Origin: Alentia gelatinosa
Taxonomy: Eukaryota; Annelida; Polychaeta; Phyllodocida; Polynoidae
NCBI GenBank assembly: GCA_950022655.1
Contig: OX465579.1
Coordinates: forward strand, 139,385,118 to 139,449,117
Direction of reading: 5' to 3'
DNA: 64,000 nucleotides
Shown here: piece by piece, positions 50,920 to 61,906 of the stretch
Position numbering within the stretch: the stretch's first letter is position 1
Layout: every line of letters begins with the position of its first letter
The notes under the pieces: generated by a model
What the model was told of the DNA's origin: nothing
The model's input: only the letters and a program-made list of their open reading frames with translations
Database searches by the model: none
Position numbers and translations under genes: made by a program

Positions 50920-53126
50920 TAGGTTTTAGTCCCGTCGGGGTCGTTGGTTCTAGAAATGTGGAAATAGCGTTGCTCTAGTAATATCGGATCGTGTAGATGG
51001 TAACGTTATTTTCATGTTGTATCGCTACTTTTTATGATACCGCATTTCCAGTGGCACATAGGTATAAAGTTCGTTAGAAGCTAATTGAATACAGAAGGCG
51101 CTATGAAGCGATCTGCAAAGAATCTGGAGCAACATTTTCGTCGTAGGTTCGCTATTCTGCCATCCGCAAATTTATTGCAAACTTCAAACAACGCCCCCTT
51201 GCTGGGCTTACCGGGCGGTTGCACTTATGTGGCTTCCCTTCTAGCGGCGAATCTTTTGGGGAAAGCGTGCTGTAGGGCCACATATCCTCATATATTTCCC
51301 TTGAAGTGAAGATTACACTGTCATACCCTAGGCGCCTGGTACACTAGAGGCTGTCTGGGATCCGGTCCGAGTGAATTATTAAATGAGAACGATAAAGATA
51401 ATAGAGTTCCTTTTCAGGATTTTATGGAGAGATAGATCTTGATGTTAAAATCTCTAGAGATAGTGTAGGAAAGTGGTGAAGTCCGGTAGCGAAATGTTTA
51501 TATTTTTACCGTTTAACTTGGGAAAGTTTAATTGGCGATATTATAACCATGGAAATCCGATTTGCAGGCGGATTCGTTCATTTTGTCGAACCAGATAATG
51601 ATAAAATCTAATATTATTGTTTTACCTCATATAATTGATGGCTTACGATGCGTTTACGATAATGTTGAGGACAAAGAACTACCGTCTGAAAAGAATTACG
51701 GGCTGAGAACGAACAGAAAGTGCTCACTAATCGATTTTCTGGAAAAAATATCATGGTATTACTGCGTGTTCTATCTAATTGTGAATAGCCCCCTTTGTGT
51801 AGAATAAAAGATAACCTTCCAAGGATGGACGTTTTACTCAATCGATATGATAGAGTCAATGTGAGTAACTGTTGGATATATATATATATTGGGAATGGCT
51901 GCTTAAAGTAGCATGTAGTGATCTTTCTGTTATATGGCGGGTAGGGATTGCGTGGGTATAAACTGACGTCGGGAAAGATTAGTCCCAGATGTGCCTGAAG
52001 GGTAACTGTAAAAAGATACCTTAGCAGCGGTTGTATTTCCACCAAATTCTCATTGTGGCTTCCTCTTGGCAGGTTTCGCTGTCCTCCGCACCACCTGCAC
52101 CTCTCCCAGTTGGGATTTTAAGCGATGCAATGATTATTGAAATGACTGTGGCAATGATTTTTACACAAACGGCCAAATTACGATCAGACAGATTCTGTCG
52201 TCGCCATTTCAAACACGTCTTCGATGTTGGAGGGAGTTTCCAAGCGTGATAAAAGGATGTCCTTCCCATAGCACAGAACTTAGCATTTTTTTTATCATTG
52301 CTATTTAATGTTCAAAGTATTGGATTCCGACTGGACTGTATGTAAGTTTGAAAATTAATTGCAGCTGCACAGTAGAAAGCAGGTGTGAGTGTATGTGTGG
52401 AACATCTGGACCTTTTAATGCATTATGGAGTTATCATAAATATAACGGCTGTGCTCATTATCATAGACGGTATGAGGTGGCCCTAGGTTCCGACACTTAT
52501 GCGAAATATACTTTAATTACATGGTAGTTCTATAAGGCTGACAGCATATGATTTGGCTACATTCATACTGGAATAGGTTTGAAATGTAGTTACCATATTG
52601 CAATTTGTGTTACATCGGTACCTCTGCCTTAGAAATACCTGGCCGTAGTAAAGCACACAGGCAACATTTCGGCATCAACCTTTGGCAAGAAAAGACTGAA
52701 CCCTATTGACTTGGCATATTAGCCGACGCAGTTAAATACCTCTTTTCACACATAGGAAGCTCCTTTGAACACTAAATCATCAGGGGTTGGCAGGTCTAAA
52801 CAACCTACAGACTAATCGATGTATTCATGTTGGCAAGAGTTGACGCGGGATGGTGAGGCCGTTACTGACACTGTAACCCGACATCTTGCCTCTAACTATG
52901 ACTTATCCAATAGACACTGTCAGGACATTTGTGCGTAATAAGAAAGGTTTGGTATGAAAGAGTTTTGTGCAGTAGAGTGAGTAGCCAACCATTACTGAAA
53001 AGCACCAATAAGTATAGCACAGCTAAGTGCATACTTAAGTACACACGAAGTATTACCGGCATAACATCCAACTTTCTGTTGTACACACCACCCCGTGTGG
53101 CACCGCCTTTCACACAACGTAACTTA
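50920..53126. other. Gene-free stretch
   Basis: No supported gene. An AT microsatellite (tatatatatata) lies near 51877-51888. Confidence 0.4.
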
Positions 53127-53366
53127 ATGGCTAGTCAAACCACCAGGGCCCGGTTCCTGAATACTTCCCCAGAGATTCAGAAAGAAATAGAGAAATATAG
53201 GCAACTTGTTAGTTCGTATTTTCACTGCCTGCAACAGAGATTATTGATACCCAATGACAGCGTTAATCTTCAGAATTCAATGATATGCCACGTGTATAAC
53301 CATTCAAAACAGGCCTTCATCCTCAGAGTAGGAACTACTCTTAGACTTAACAGAGACAAAAGCTGA
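53127..53366 (+). CDS. Unrecognised small ORF, 79 codons (uncertain)
   Basis: ATG at 53127 has G at +4 but T at -3, a poor context. The frame continues upstream without ATG. The predicted peptide has a charged amphipathic stretch (SPEIQKEIEKYRQLVSSYF) that looks more protein-like than most frames here, and ends TLRLNRDKS. I recognise no family. It could be an exon, an old retro-copy fragment, or chance. Confidence 0.18.
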   Translation: MASQTTRARFLNTSPEIQKEIEKYRQLVSSYFHCLQQRLLIPNDSVNLQNSMICHVYNHSKQAFILRVGTTLRLNRDKS

Positions 53367-53913
53367 TTTTAGGAACCGAGCGCTTCCTTCGACTGAACGG
53401 AACGCCCCTCCGATTGGCTGTTTACCCAAGAGGTTCAGGCAATACAATAGGGCATACTCTTAGGCAACATGCTTTATTCCCGCTGTCATGCTATTCATGC
53501 ATGGATATACCCTTGTCTAGCCAACCAATTTCACTTTATTGAGTGTAAAGGCACATGAACGACATCTACCATTCCAATGCTCCCTCGAGACTACTTTGAA
53601 GGTGTTATCATTATCCTGGACCATAGTGACATGGAATTTATCTATCTGACACCTATTTGTCTCTCGATATGTCTGATTCGGTCTAAAATATGGTGTAGAT
53701 ATATGTGCAGATTGATGTTTATCTATGCGTAATCCTCCTCAGCTATCATCTAAAAACGAAACATATTTTCCAGATTACCCTTCTCACAGCAGAAAACGAA
53801 ATGCAGGTACAAAGGGCACCATTTGGCACTCTTGTAATATGAATCGGACTAGCTAGCCTACTCGCACCATACCGATACCTCCTGATGTAAAGACTTCATG
53901 CTGCAAAAGAGTT

Positions 53914-53927
53914 GGGGGGGGGGGGGG
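53914..53927. repeat. Poly-G tract (14 G)
   Basis: An uninterrupted run of 14 G. Confidence 0.95.
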
Positions 53928-54057
53928 TTGTTTGGGGCCTTGCGACTACGTAGCAAATCAGGCAACCTCTGAAGTAGCGTCACAATAAATCCCCGTATAT
54001 TTTTATCGCACAGGGCTGGGCACGAAATCTCTGTGAGCGAGACAGAGAACAGGAGGG

Positions 54058-54279
54058 ATGGAGTGGGTGTTGGCGTGGGTGGACAACGGACTAGTTGTTG
54101 TGACTCATTTACATAACTACGTCTTGCCGGCTATTCTGTGGTGTTTGGAGAGAGTGGTGTACAGTGGGTGGAAAGGAAGAGGCGGACCTCTTCACGAACG
54201 GCTACATGTCGGAGAAAGCGTTCATTATGAGCGGCCTCGTGTATTGGCCGTACGGAACCGTTACACAAGGAGATTGTGA
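54058..54279 (+). CDS. Unrecognised small ORF, 73 codons (uncertain)
   Basis: ATG at 54058 follows gggaggg and has G at -3 and +4, an acceptable start context. The first 35 residues (MEWVLAWVDNGLVVVT, then HNYVLPAILWCLERVV) are hydrophobic enough to be a membrane-anchoring segment. The remainder is basic. A second frame over the same region stays open beyond 54300, where GAAAG|GTACAT near 54317 resembles a splice donor. No family is recognised. It lies in a GC-richer patch upstream of the ETS/YY1 cluster. Confidence 0.2.
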   Translation: MEWVLAWVDNGLVVVTHLHNYVLPAILWCLERVVYSGWKGRGGPLHERLHVGESVHYERPRVLAVRNRYTRRL

Positions 54280-54605
54280 AGTGGATTTGCACGGACAGGC
54301 GTTGATTGGAAGTGAAAGGTACATGTATGTGCACAAATATTCCCTTTATTACCTACCTCATTGTTTGTTGTGCTCTAGGTAGGCCACCTGGATGTCACTG
54401 CGATTGGCCTTATTAATAATATAGTATCATAGCTCCTGTGTAAAATATGAAGAACGATATAGAAACGTTTCCCCTTCATACACCGCCAACCAAACCTACG
54501 TTCCTGAAGCTGCGCATACTGCGCCACTCATCCTGCCATATTTGCTTCCTCATATCACTCTCCACATCGCCAATCACTCTCATTCCCTGCCGTTCTGGCC
54601 TTTTC

Positions 54606-54802
54606 TTACTTCCTTTCCACCATTAGCCATCTTGCCCCAGGGGCCAAATAGCGGGTATTTGGGTGGCCCCGGAAATGATGTCACAAACGAGGAAGTCCCA
54701 CTCCCGAGTCTAAAACCACAAGAACGGAAGTACCAGTGATGGCTGAAACATGCGCAGTCAGGCGGTACGGTGTTTCTTCTCGGCGAGCGCCGCAGCCGGA
54801 AG
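54606..54802. promoter_or_regulatory. ETS/YY1/NRF1-like promoter cluster
   Basis: ETS-type cores occur as TTACTTCCTTTCC (54606-54618, minus strand AGGAAGTAA), CCGGAAAT (54669-54676), GAGGAAGTC (about 54689), ACGGAAGTA (54724-54732) and CCGGAAG (54796-54802). GCCATCTTG at 54626-54634 is a YY1 core on the minus strand (AAGATGGC). TGATGTCA at 54676-54683 is ATF-like, and ATGCGCA at 54749-54755 is an NRF1 half-site. ETS, YY1 and NRF1 sites together characterise TATA-less housekeeping promoters in animals. The clustering is seen; promoter activity is inferred. Confidence 0.45.
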
Positions 54803-54842
54803 GGCTGTGCAATATGGACTATAGAATGGAGGGAGACGAGAA
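54739..54842 (+). CDS. Possible first coding exon downstream of the ETS/YY1 cluster
   Basis: ATG at 54739 has G at -3 and G at +4. It opens MAETCAVRRYGVSSRRAPQP, about 34 codons, up to a donor-like GAGAA|GTGAGC with GT at 54843. Without splicing the frame stops immediately after the donor. The location right inside or just below the promoter-like cluster, the strong start context and the donor together make a coherent first exon. The peptide is not recognised and no second exon was identified. Minus-strand open frames over the same region use non-ATG starts and are considered shadows. Confidence 0.3.
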
Positions 54843-56149
54843 GTGAGCAAGAATTGACGGCATGAGAATGTATGATGGAGAGGTTCCGGGAAATAAAGAT
54901 TGAGAGAGTAACACAAGACAAAAACCTTAACGATCTGGGATCGAGGAAATAACGAACGATGATGCAAGCAATGGAGAGGAATGGGGAAAGTTAGGGCCAG
55001 ACCTATCTTGTTATATATGTGAGAACACATTCTGTATTTCCAGATTTCCAGGGATAGTTCCTCTTCAGTGACTGGGCAATTATAGCTTGAAATAATGCAT
55101 AGGTAGCTTAGGGGAAGACAATTAAGCAAATAATGGGCCCAACAATTAGCGACTATACAGGAGGATATTGATCAATGTCATGACATTACAACGTCAAAGA
55201 GCATCACAACATTTCAACTGTTTTCTGTATCTTCAATCATAAGACTCCCGACATAATCTAATGCTGGGAAGATACTCCAAGACATCCTCATTGATGTTCT
55301 TCTACAGCTTTACGGAAATATTTCCTCAAACACTCCTACATCTCCAATTTGTATCACGCATCCACGCATCCCATTCGGCATAACCGTTATGAGAAACCCA
55401 CTTTCCAAGGTTTCCAAGGTTCGACCACTCTAGAGCACTCTACCACAGACCCCGCTGTGCATTCATTTGAACTTTGTGGGCAGTTCAAGCCAGGATCAAT
55501 CCATATTACAAATTGGCGAGTATTATCTTAAAGGGCAGATTGCCTGAGAGGCGGGAGACCATCCCTAGGGTATTCGATGGTATTGGACTACGATATTCAT
55601 TGGCAGTCAGTGGTGCTTTCTAGATTCACTTTGATAATATATGACCTTCGGTGAACTGTGTTTACAGTATATTGGATGTTCGATAAGTCTATAATTTACA
55701 TTTTCGTCGCATTTCAGAATGACATTTCTTGACCCATATTCTTGTGATGTGAACCTTCAGTTTAGATCGTTGGGTTTATAATATGAACTATATTTCTTTA
55801 TTAGAAATTTGGCAGCTATTTATAATGCATGGAATTACCTCCACCACTACATATATCTCCGATATGAACAGATTATCAGTGCCTTTCACTCTTTCAATGG
55901 CTCATATATTTCATCTCCCAGGCGCTCTAGTCTTTACGATTCGGCGCTCTTACGCGGACGCTGTTCGATTTCCCGTCTGTGAAGGTAACTTTTGAGGCGG
56001 AATTGTGACACAATGGTCCAGTTTCCTCTAGATCGAATCGTGCTGTTCTAACTGTTTTCAGTTTGTGATATTCCAGGCACTAAAAGCTCTGCTCCAAGTC
56101 AAACTAAGAAAGTATTGATTTTAGACACATACACCTAACCTAAAATCAG
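54843..56149. other. Gene-free stretch
   Basis: No supported exon or repeat found. Confidence 0.35.
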
Positions 56150-56493
56150 GGCATATATGTATTATCCATCTAATTCCAAAATTTCATAAATTTCTGATCA
56201 GTTTCTCAAACGTGAGACGTGATTTTCCCGATAGAATACTCCGTGATCATGATCATCAGATGCTTCCGATTGGCCACCACAATTTAGATATGTTTAAATG
56301 TCGTAGAGACCCTACGATACAGGTTTTGCATCAGAACGAAAACGTAGACCCCAATTTTTCATCGGTGTCCAATCGCAGAGACGTGGTCAAATGCCCCGAT
56401 ATTAGGTGACCTGCTGACGCAATTTTAAATGTGTATCGGGAGGTCTATTGTAGACCATATTGCAAGTGTATCATACCAGGTGGACGCCGGGCC
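56150..56493 (-). mobile_element. Harbinger-like MITE copy, longer subtype, one end lost
   Basis: The right terminus tggacgccgggcc ends at 56493, followed by TTA. Reading from this end on the minus strand, the sequence matches 61577 to about 61900 almost throughout. Shared blocks include ctcccgata, aaaattgc, tgcgatt, tgtatcgtagggt, gagtattct and ggaaaatcac..tctcacgttt. This runs to ttttggaat.agatgg. The opposite terminus is not recognisable. The block tgccccgatattaggt is also shared with 50.8 kb. Confidence 0.75.
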
Positions 56494-58295
56494 TTATAAA
56501 TGCTGAATAAAACACCAGCGTTTTCATACTTAGTGTTATTTAAATGACAGTCTTGGCCTTTTACTTTAGATGAAAAGATATAATTACAATAAAGGGGGAG
56601 TATGTGTGTCCACAGACATTAGCCATGCTAATCAACAATAATGATATCTTTACTTCTTAAATGTATATAGATCGACTAACTATGGTTTCCTCTATCTGAT
56701 TATATAAATTCCTTACGTCTTTGCTGATACGTGTCTCCCTCGTGGCCCCTATGTAATTGGGTGTTACTGATGTACGTATACAGGATGTCTGAATACGAAC
56801 ACGACAGACTAGAGTGGAAAGCCTGAACTGAGGCCTTCTGCCTCTGACGCTTTAGGCGACTCCGGTGTCCCAGTTACTTGTTATCCCCTACCCCCGTGCG
56901 TGGCATCCCCCTTAATAGTCGGATAATGAGCGCTGGGCTACAGGTCCTAATACCTCCTGCTCCTCCTTCAGCTCTGCTTATACCGAGGCCTAGCTCCCGC
57001 AAGATAACTCAGGAGCAATCAGCCCATAACTTACCAGCTTGGAGTGGCTCAACAAGAAGCTGAGCACCCAGCCTTAGATTAAATCCTAGCCACCCACCAT
57101 AATACCACTCAGCGGTATGGGTGCCCTATGCAGTATAATTCATGTAGAGAACCCTCAACCACTCCTCATTGCGCACTGGTCACGATACTAGTCGTTATGG
57201 TCTCAATTGAGTTGTCAGACGATGTTAGTCTAGCATCCATTTCGTACCCTCAGAGGTACTTATCCAGGTGATTTTCCCTCTTTAGATCTTTTTTTTGGTA
57301 ATGTGGAAGTATTACTTGAGTCACACTGACCCTTTTAGACCTGTGTAATGGAAGGTGCAATGTGGTGCAAAAGCGTTAACAGGCAACGTGGGAAAAAGCC
57401 AAAAGTAAAAATGTATAGGAAGTATCCATATTATACCAGATTAGACTACTGGAATTCAATCAAGTGTTCCTACCCAATATACGGTTTGGTTATTATCCTA
57501 GTCCTAATAAAAAAAGCCGCCATGGGCTTAATATTGACTAATTTTATGCGGCATGCCATGACATAAAGTGTGTTACACAAAGTAAATGATCAAGCAGCGG
57601 CAAGAACTTGATCTGCTAGGAAAAGGTTCCAGTTGTACTCATATTGTGCCTTTTCAAATGTTTGCTTGCATGATACAAAATATTTCAGTGATTTATGCAA
57701 CCAGCTCTATCTCAAACACAATTTTGAAATGAAAAATACATACACACTTAAGGAAATACAGTTAAAATCATATTCTTAGCCCTTTTGACATCTTGGTGAC
57801 ACACGCAAATCACCGAAGTTTGCTGGTGGTGCCATCGTTGTAGACACTGTCAAACTAAGATAACTTAACCCTTCAGTGTCCAGATTAGTGTTCAGATCGG
57901 GAACTATTGCTGAGAGTCTCTAGTTTAAACATAATTTCTGGTCCCGGGATGTATCAAGGCAAACACAGTTGACATCATTGAAATAAACATCCGTAATAAT
58001 GCTTGTTCGTTCCCTCCCAGTCACATTAAAATCAACAGTTTGATGTGGCAGTTTGAATTGAAGAATCTAGTCTGCATGTATGGTGCTGATACATGGCTCC
58101 ATCACATAGCGCGTCATTGACGAGGATGATGTCATAATGCTGACCAATATACAAGTCTCCTTAGTTACAAAGGTTGTTGATGTGTTTAGCAACATCGGAA
58201 TAGAGGATCGAGAGCTGAACATATGATTATAATTATCTTTCATACATTACTAACAAACCTATTACGCTATTCATGTACCTTTATATATTATAGAG
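56494..58295. other. Gene-free stretch
   Basis: No recognisable gene or repeat. A few short frames lack support. Confidence 0.35.
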
Positions 58296-58588
58296 GAAAC
58301 CCATGAAAGTTTAGGGTCAGAGCTTGTATCCCATCGAGTTTGAATCACGTAGTAATTCACAAAGCGAAGCCGAGTGAATTACTACGTGATTCAAATGAGA
58401 TGGGATCGAGCTCTGACCCTAAACTTGAATGGGTTTCTGAATTTATCTCACCCTTAATATTGACTAATGGGCTAACATTTGTGACATTTTCCCCCATTGG
58501 ATATTTTTCCTCAATATCTAATAGGCATTAGATCTATACGAGTTCCCAATGTTAAGTCTATGGAGAAAAAATATCTGGGGTGAGATAA
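58296..58588 (+). mobile_element. Hairpin-headed element with near-perfect 142-bp palindrome
   Basis: The head palindrome 58296-58437 has arms of about 65 bases (gaaacccat..., tttagggtcagagct, tgaatcacgtagtaattcac, and inverses) around a loop aaagcgaagccga at about 58361-58373. It leads to TTATCTCACCC at 58443-58453. The right end is GGGGTGAGATAA at 58577-58588, preceded by ATGTTAAGTCTATGG. The same layout and loop motif occur at 5251-5604. The palindrome is much better preserved than in the other copies, suggesting a younger insertion. No coding capacity. Confidence 0.75.
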
Positions 58589-58728
58589 TAAACTTTAAAT
58601 AATTGCATTGTTAACATTGCGAACTATATTCTTGTTCTAATGCGAAAGGATCATCCACGGCACCAGTTCTGGTAGTGCATGGCTTTACTTTTACACTTGA
58701 CTTGCATAAACACATAGGAGGAACTAAA

Positions 58729-58995
58729 ATGGCTAATTACGCATTCTTAACTGGATGTCGAAAATCGTGTCTACTAAAGACGGGGTGGGATGAATATCAA
58801 AACAAAGTTGGGTTGGCATTGTTAGTTTTATACCACTCTAGTCAAGCCAACTACTCACTACACTTGGCTAGTGCCGCTCTTAATAATACACAACCTGCCC
58901 ATTATGGCATAGAAACTAAAACTGCTAACTCTTGTTCAGTTTATTTAAGATGCTCTTTGAAATCGTGCTTAAGCAAGAGGTATTTGGAATTGTGA
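58729..58995 (+). CDS. Unrecognised small ORF, 88 codons (uncertain)
   Basis: ATG at 58729 sits in the strong context ctaaaATGGCT (A at -3, G at +4). The frame reads MANYAFLTGCRKSCLLKTGW and onward for 88 residues with seven or so cysteines and no clear signal peptide, ending KRYLEL. No family is recognised. It lies between a hairpin element and a LINE tail. It may be chance. Confidence 0.18.
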   Translation: MANYAFLTGCRKSCLLKTGWDEYQNKVGLALLVLYHSSQANYSLHLASAALNNTQPAHYGIETKTANSCSVYLRCSLKSCLSKRYLEL

Positions 58996-59197
58996 GTTAG
59001 GATGATCAAATATAATCCTCGTCGTACAATATGCAGGATTATCAGGCCGTACTTATATTTGTCTATTAGTATATCCCAAATCACGTTATACTTTCAGACA
59101 TGGAAGAAGATAGAATTAAAAAGAATTGTATTTGTCATATTATCATTCTCAAAATTTAACAAATTACCATGTATAAAACCCAATTACTAACTATCTA

Positions 59198-59208
59198 TTT
59201 TTTTTATT
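59198..59208 (-). terminator. Polyadenylation signal and tail of the CR1/L2-like LINE
   Basis: On the minus strand the 3' UTR ends TTGAATAAAAAAAA. AATAAA (plus TTTATT at 59203-59208) merges with an A run (plus T8 at 59198-59205). It lies about 200 bases after the ORF stop. Confidence 0.6.
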
Positions 59209-59401
59209 CAAGTAAATAGAGATACAAATCACCCTCATCAAAGCGTTCTTCCTTTGTCTCAACTTGCATTAAGATATACATATAGACAAATAAAGTGCAG
59301 ACATTTATGACACACTGTACAATTACAATACAGGACAGGACAATAACAGACAGGACATACATAGACAAGTAAAGTGTTGTCTGGCTGGGACATTGGGTTA
59401 A

Positions 59402-60147
59402 TTACGTCCATAATTCTGGTCTCTGTAACAGATAGTTCTTAAGATATATTTTATAATAGCTGTTATCATTTGTTGTTTGTATGTCTATGGGTAGTTTACC
59501 CCATATGAACGTGCCTAGATAAAGGGGAGATTTCCTGTATTTTTCTGGTTTTTTTGTGCCTCAGTGCGAATCAATATCTTATTTTGTCTTCTAGTGGGAA
59601 TGGTTGTGTTTTTCCTGTTTGCCGGGTCATTTGACCACCAATGCATTAGCATCATTAGGTGCAACAGTCTTCTGTAACTTAGGTGGCGAAGTTTACATTT
59701 ATTGTATAGTTCTGTTATTGAGATATCTCTTATCCTTTTTGTCCCAGTGGCTGTTCTCATGCAGTGATGAAAGGCGATATCTAAGCGGTTAATATCCGTT
59801 TTTTGGCAGCCCAGATATATGCTGTCCACATATTCAAAGAAGGGAAGTACGCATTGCCTCGTTATTGCTATCCTGATTTCATTTGGCAGCAATTTGCGAA
59901 GTAACTGTAGTTTCTGCATTTTGAGTTTTGATTTAGTCACGATATTTACTAGCTGCTTGAAGTCAAGATCACAGTCAAATGTGATGCCCAGGTAGTTAAA
60001 ACTGTTCACTTGTGCTAGTGCACTGTTATCGATCTTGTTCCCTGGGGGGTTATATGTTTTTACGTGTCTACCTACCCACATTTGGACTGTTTTCTTTGTA
60101 TTTATCAGCAGTTTATTTTTAGTCATCCATTCTTGAATTTGGGACAT
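59402..60147 (-). pseudogene. LINE RT C-terminus, one frameshift
   Basis: The frame starts within IQEWMTKNKLLINTKKT, the segment just after the YADD box in intact elements. It continues through VNSFNYLGITFDCDL and LRKLLPNEIRIAITRQCVL, thumb and connection-like. A frame change near 59540-59560, within A-rich sequence, moves the true C-terminus to another frame, which reads YLGTFIWGKLPIDI and ends RPELWT with a stop at 59402-59404. The deletion at its start is out of frame with the upstream piece. Confidence 0.82.
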
Positions 60148-60697
60148 TTACTTGCATTGGTATTAACTGTTCTGCAGCTGTGTCTTCGTCATTATCGTCA
60201 GCCATTTCGCCAAGCTTATCAAGAATACTCGGGCCAATACTTGCAAAGTATCTGTTCATAGCATTAGATGTTTCATTTAGATTATTATTATAGTTATTCC
60301 CACATTTTTCATATAAACCTACGTTATTTGATCTTGGTTCCCAAATGTCGTTTAGACTTTTCCAAAACTTCTTGGGGTTCTTTTTATCATCCTCCAACTT
60401 CTATTTTACTATATTTGCTCTGTGCTCTCGTCTTTGTCGGTTTATTGACTTTCTGAGCCTTCTGATATCTCTTAACTTATTTCTGTTCCCTTCTCGGTTT
60501 TCCGAGATTTCTTTTAATAGTTGTGCTCTATTCTTAATGTCATCTTTAACTGCTTTTGGTAGTTCGACCCCGTGCTTTGTTGTTATGGTAAAATCTCTCA
60601 CCGGGCATTTAGTATCCAAGAACTGACCAATATGTTGTTCCAGATGTAGGTTTATGTCTAGATTTGTATTTTCATTGTGTGAAACGTATTCATCCAT
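60148..60697 (-). pseudogene. LINE segment between endonuclease and RT
   Basis: The pieces from about 60697 to 60401 (HLEQHIGQFLDTKCPVRDFT, then LPKAVKDDIKNRAQLLKEI, and a basic stretch) and 60397 to about 60148 (KKNPKKFWKSLNDIW, then NEMSN-type NRYFASIGP) are family-typical. KFWKxLN and the RYFxxIGP/FFxxIG motif precede RT in CR1/Jockey-type elements. A stop separates the two near 60400. At the right edge the reading runs directly into the inverted-repeat element. Confidence 0.8.
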
Positions 60698-61221
60698 TAC
60701 GGAAGAAAAGAAAAATAACATTCAGATATAAAGTATCATATGCAGACCAGGTTAGAGTGACTGAATGGAACAAGTTCCGCAGTGCTTTGTGTCGCAAATA
60801 TTCACTGAGTTTGAAGGATATCCCTAAGTTAAATATCACCACATGATAATTACCATACCACAATATACAACTCCACTCGTTTGTATGGGCCGAAATCGAC
60901 TCTCGGCTTCGCCTCGATGACGATTGCGGCCCATCCAAACTCGTGGAGTATTGTCTATTTATACGATTCTCGATGCAGTTCTATATAAATTCCCTTCGTT
61001 ATGAAAGTGTTGGCATCTACGAATGACATTAAATAAAAACATGTCACTCTAACAAATTGGTATGGTAATTATCATGTGGTGATATTTAACTTAGGGATAT
61101 CCTTCAAACTCGGTGAATATTTGCGACACAAAGCACCGCGGAACTTGTTCCATTCAGTCACTCTAACCTGGTCTGCATATGATACTTTATATCTGAATGT
61201 TATTTTTCTTTTCTTCCGTAA
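60697..61221. mobile_element. Foldback element, 164-bp inverted repeats about 99% identical
   Basis: The left arm 60697-60860 (ttacggaagaaaagaaaaat...) and right arm 61058-61221 (...ttcttccgtaa) are inverse copies. I count only two differences (at gagttt/ggtgaa and the gcagtg/gcggtg sites). The 197-base loop holds a second palindrome (60870-60949) around CTCGGCTTCGCCTCG, which is a reverse-complement relative of the head hairpin at 5251-5374. The element begins exactly where recognisable LINE coding sequence stops. No coding capacity. Confidence 0.8.
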
Positions 61222-61576
61222 ATTTGCATGTTCATATGTATAGGCCGCAAAATGTCCCTGGGATGGAAGTCACAGTTGACTTTGACCTTCGTTTCGTTTG
61301 TGGGCTCAATATTGATTGATAGGAGTCCAGTAAAATCATATATTATATCTCTTCTGATAGACAGTAATCAGGAGCGTCAGTAGCCTCCTTCCAGTTGTGC
61401 TTGAGATATTAAATTTCATTAATTCAATCAGCAAGTTATAAATTGGATAGTGTAAAGCTAATGTTGACGACCCTGCAAATTACCTTATGCAATTTTACTT
61501 AACAAAATCGTATGAAGCAACTTCCTTTTTCTGATTGAAGGAATGATCAATTATTCCAAGCAGTACGTAACAATTA

Positions 61577-61900
61577 GGGCTGGCGTCCAATGAACTCCCG
61601 ATATGCTCCGATATATGCCCTATGATGCACCACCCGATACCCAATCAAAATTGCTCGAGAAGGTGACCTATCATTAAGGCAGTTAATCAATCACCTGCCT
61701 GCGATTACACTCCGACTCAAAACGGGACTCTACGATTTGCTCTACGCTGTATCGTAGGGTGTCTACAAAATTTAATCATGGTTGAAAGTCGGTGGCTATT
61801 CGGGAGCATCAGAGAGTATTCTGCCAGGAAAATCACTCTCACGTTTGAGATACTGATCTGAAAATTATGAATTTTTGGAATCAGATGGAAGATACCTGGG
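61577..61900 (+). mobile_element. Harbinger-like MITE copy, inverse to the 56.2-kb copy
   Basis: It starts gggctggcgtcc at 61577, preceded by TTA (61574-61576). Homology to the reverse complement of 56150-56493 extends about 320 bases, through ctcccgatatg, tgtatcgtagggtgtctac, gagtattct, ctcacgtttgaga and ttttggaatcagatgg. The far terminus is not clear. More diverged than the 50.6-kb copy. Confidence 0.72.
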
Positions 61901-61906
61901 GGGTGT

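Larger units (their letters stand above)
59198..60697 (-). mobile_element. CR1/L2-like LINE remnant lacking the RT core
   Basis: The minus strand encodes the region upstream of RT (60697 to about 60148) joined to the C-terminal part of RT and thumb (60147 to 59402), followed by a 3' UTR and A-tail. Between the two parts the palm with the catalytic YADD box is missing, so an internal deletion removed it. The 5' end (endonuclease) is also absent. A near-perfect inverted-repeat element abuts it at 60697. The C-terminal pattern, with NKLLINTKKT and FNYLGITFDCDL followed by thumb-like sequence, resembles CR1/L2/Rex-type elements. It is non-functional. Confidence 0.85.

Noticed and set aside
54580..55129. 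Overlapping minus-strand open frames of 113 and 123 codons
   Set aside because: Non-ATG starts and antisense to a more coherent promoter/first-exon candidate on the plus strand.
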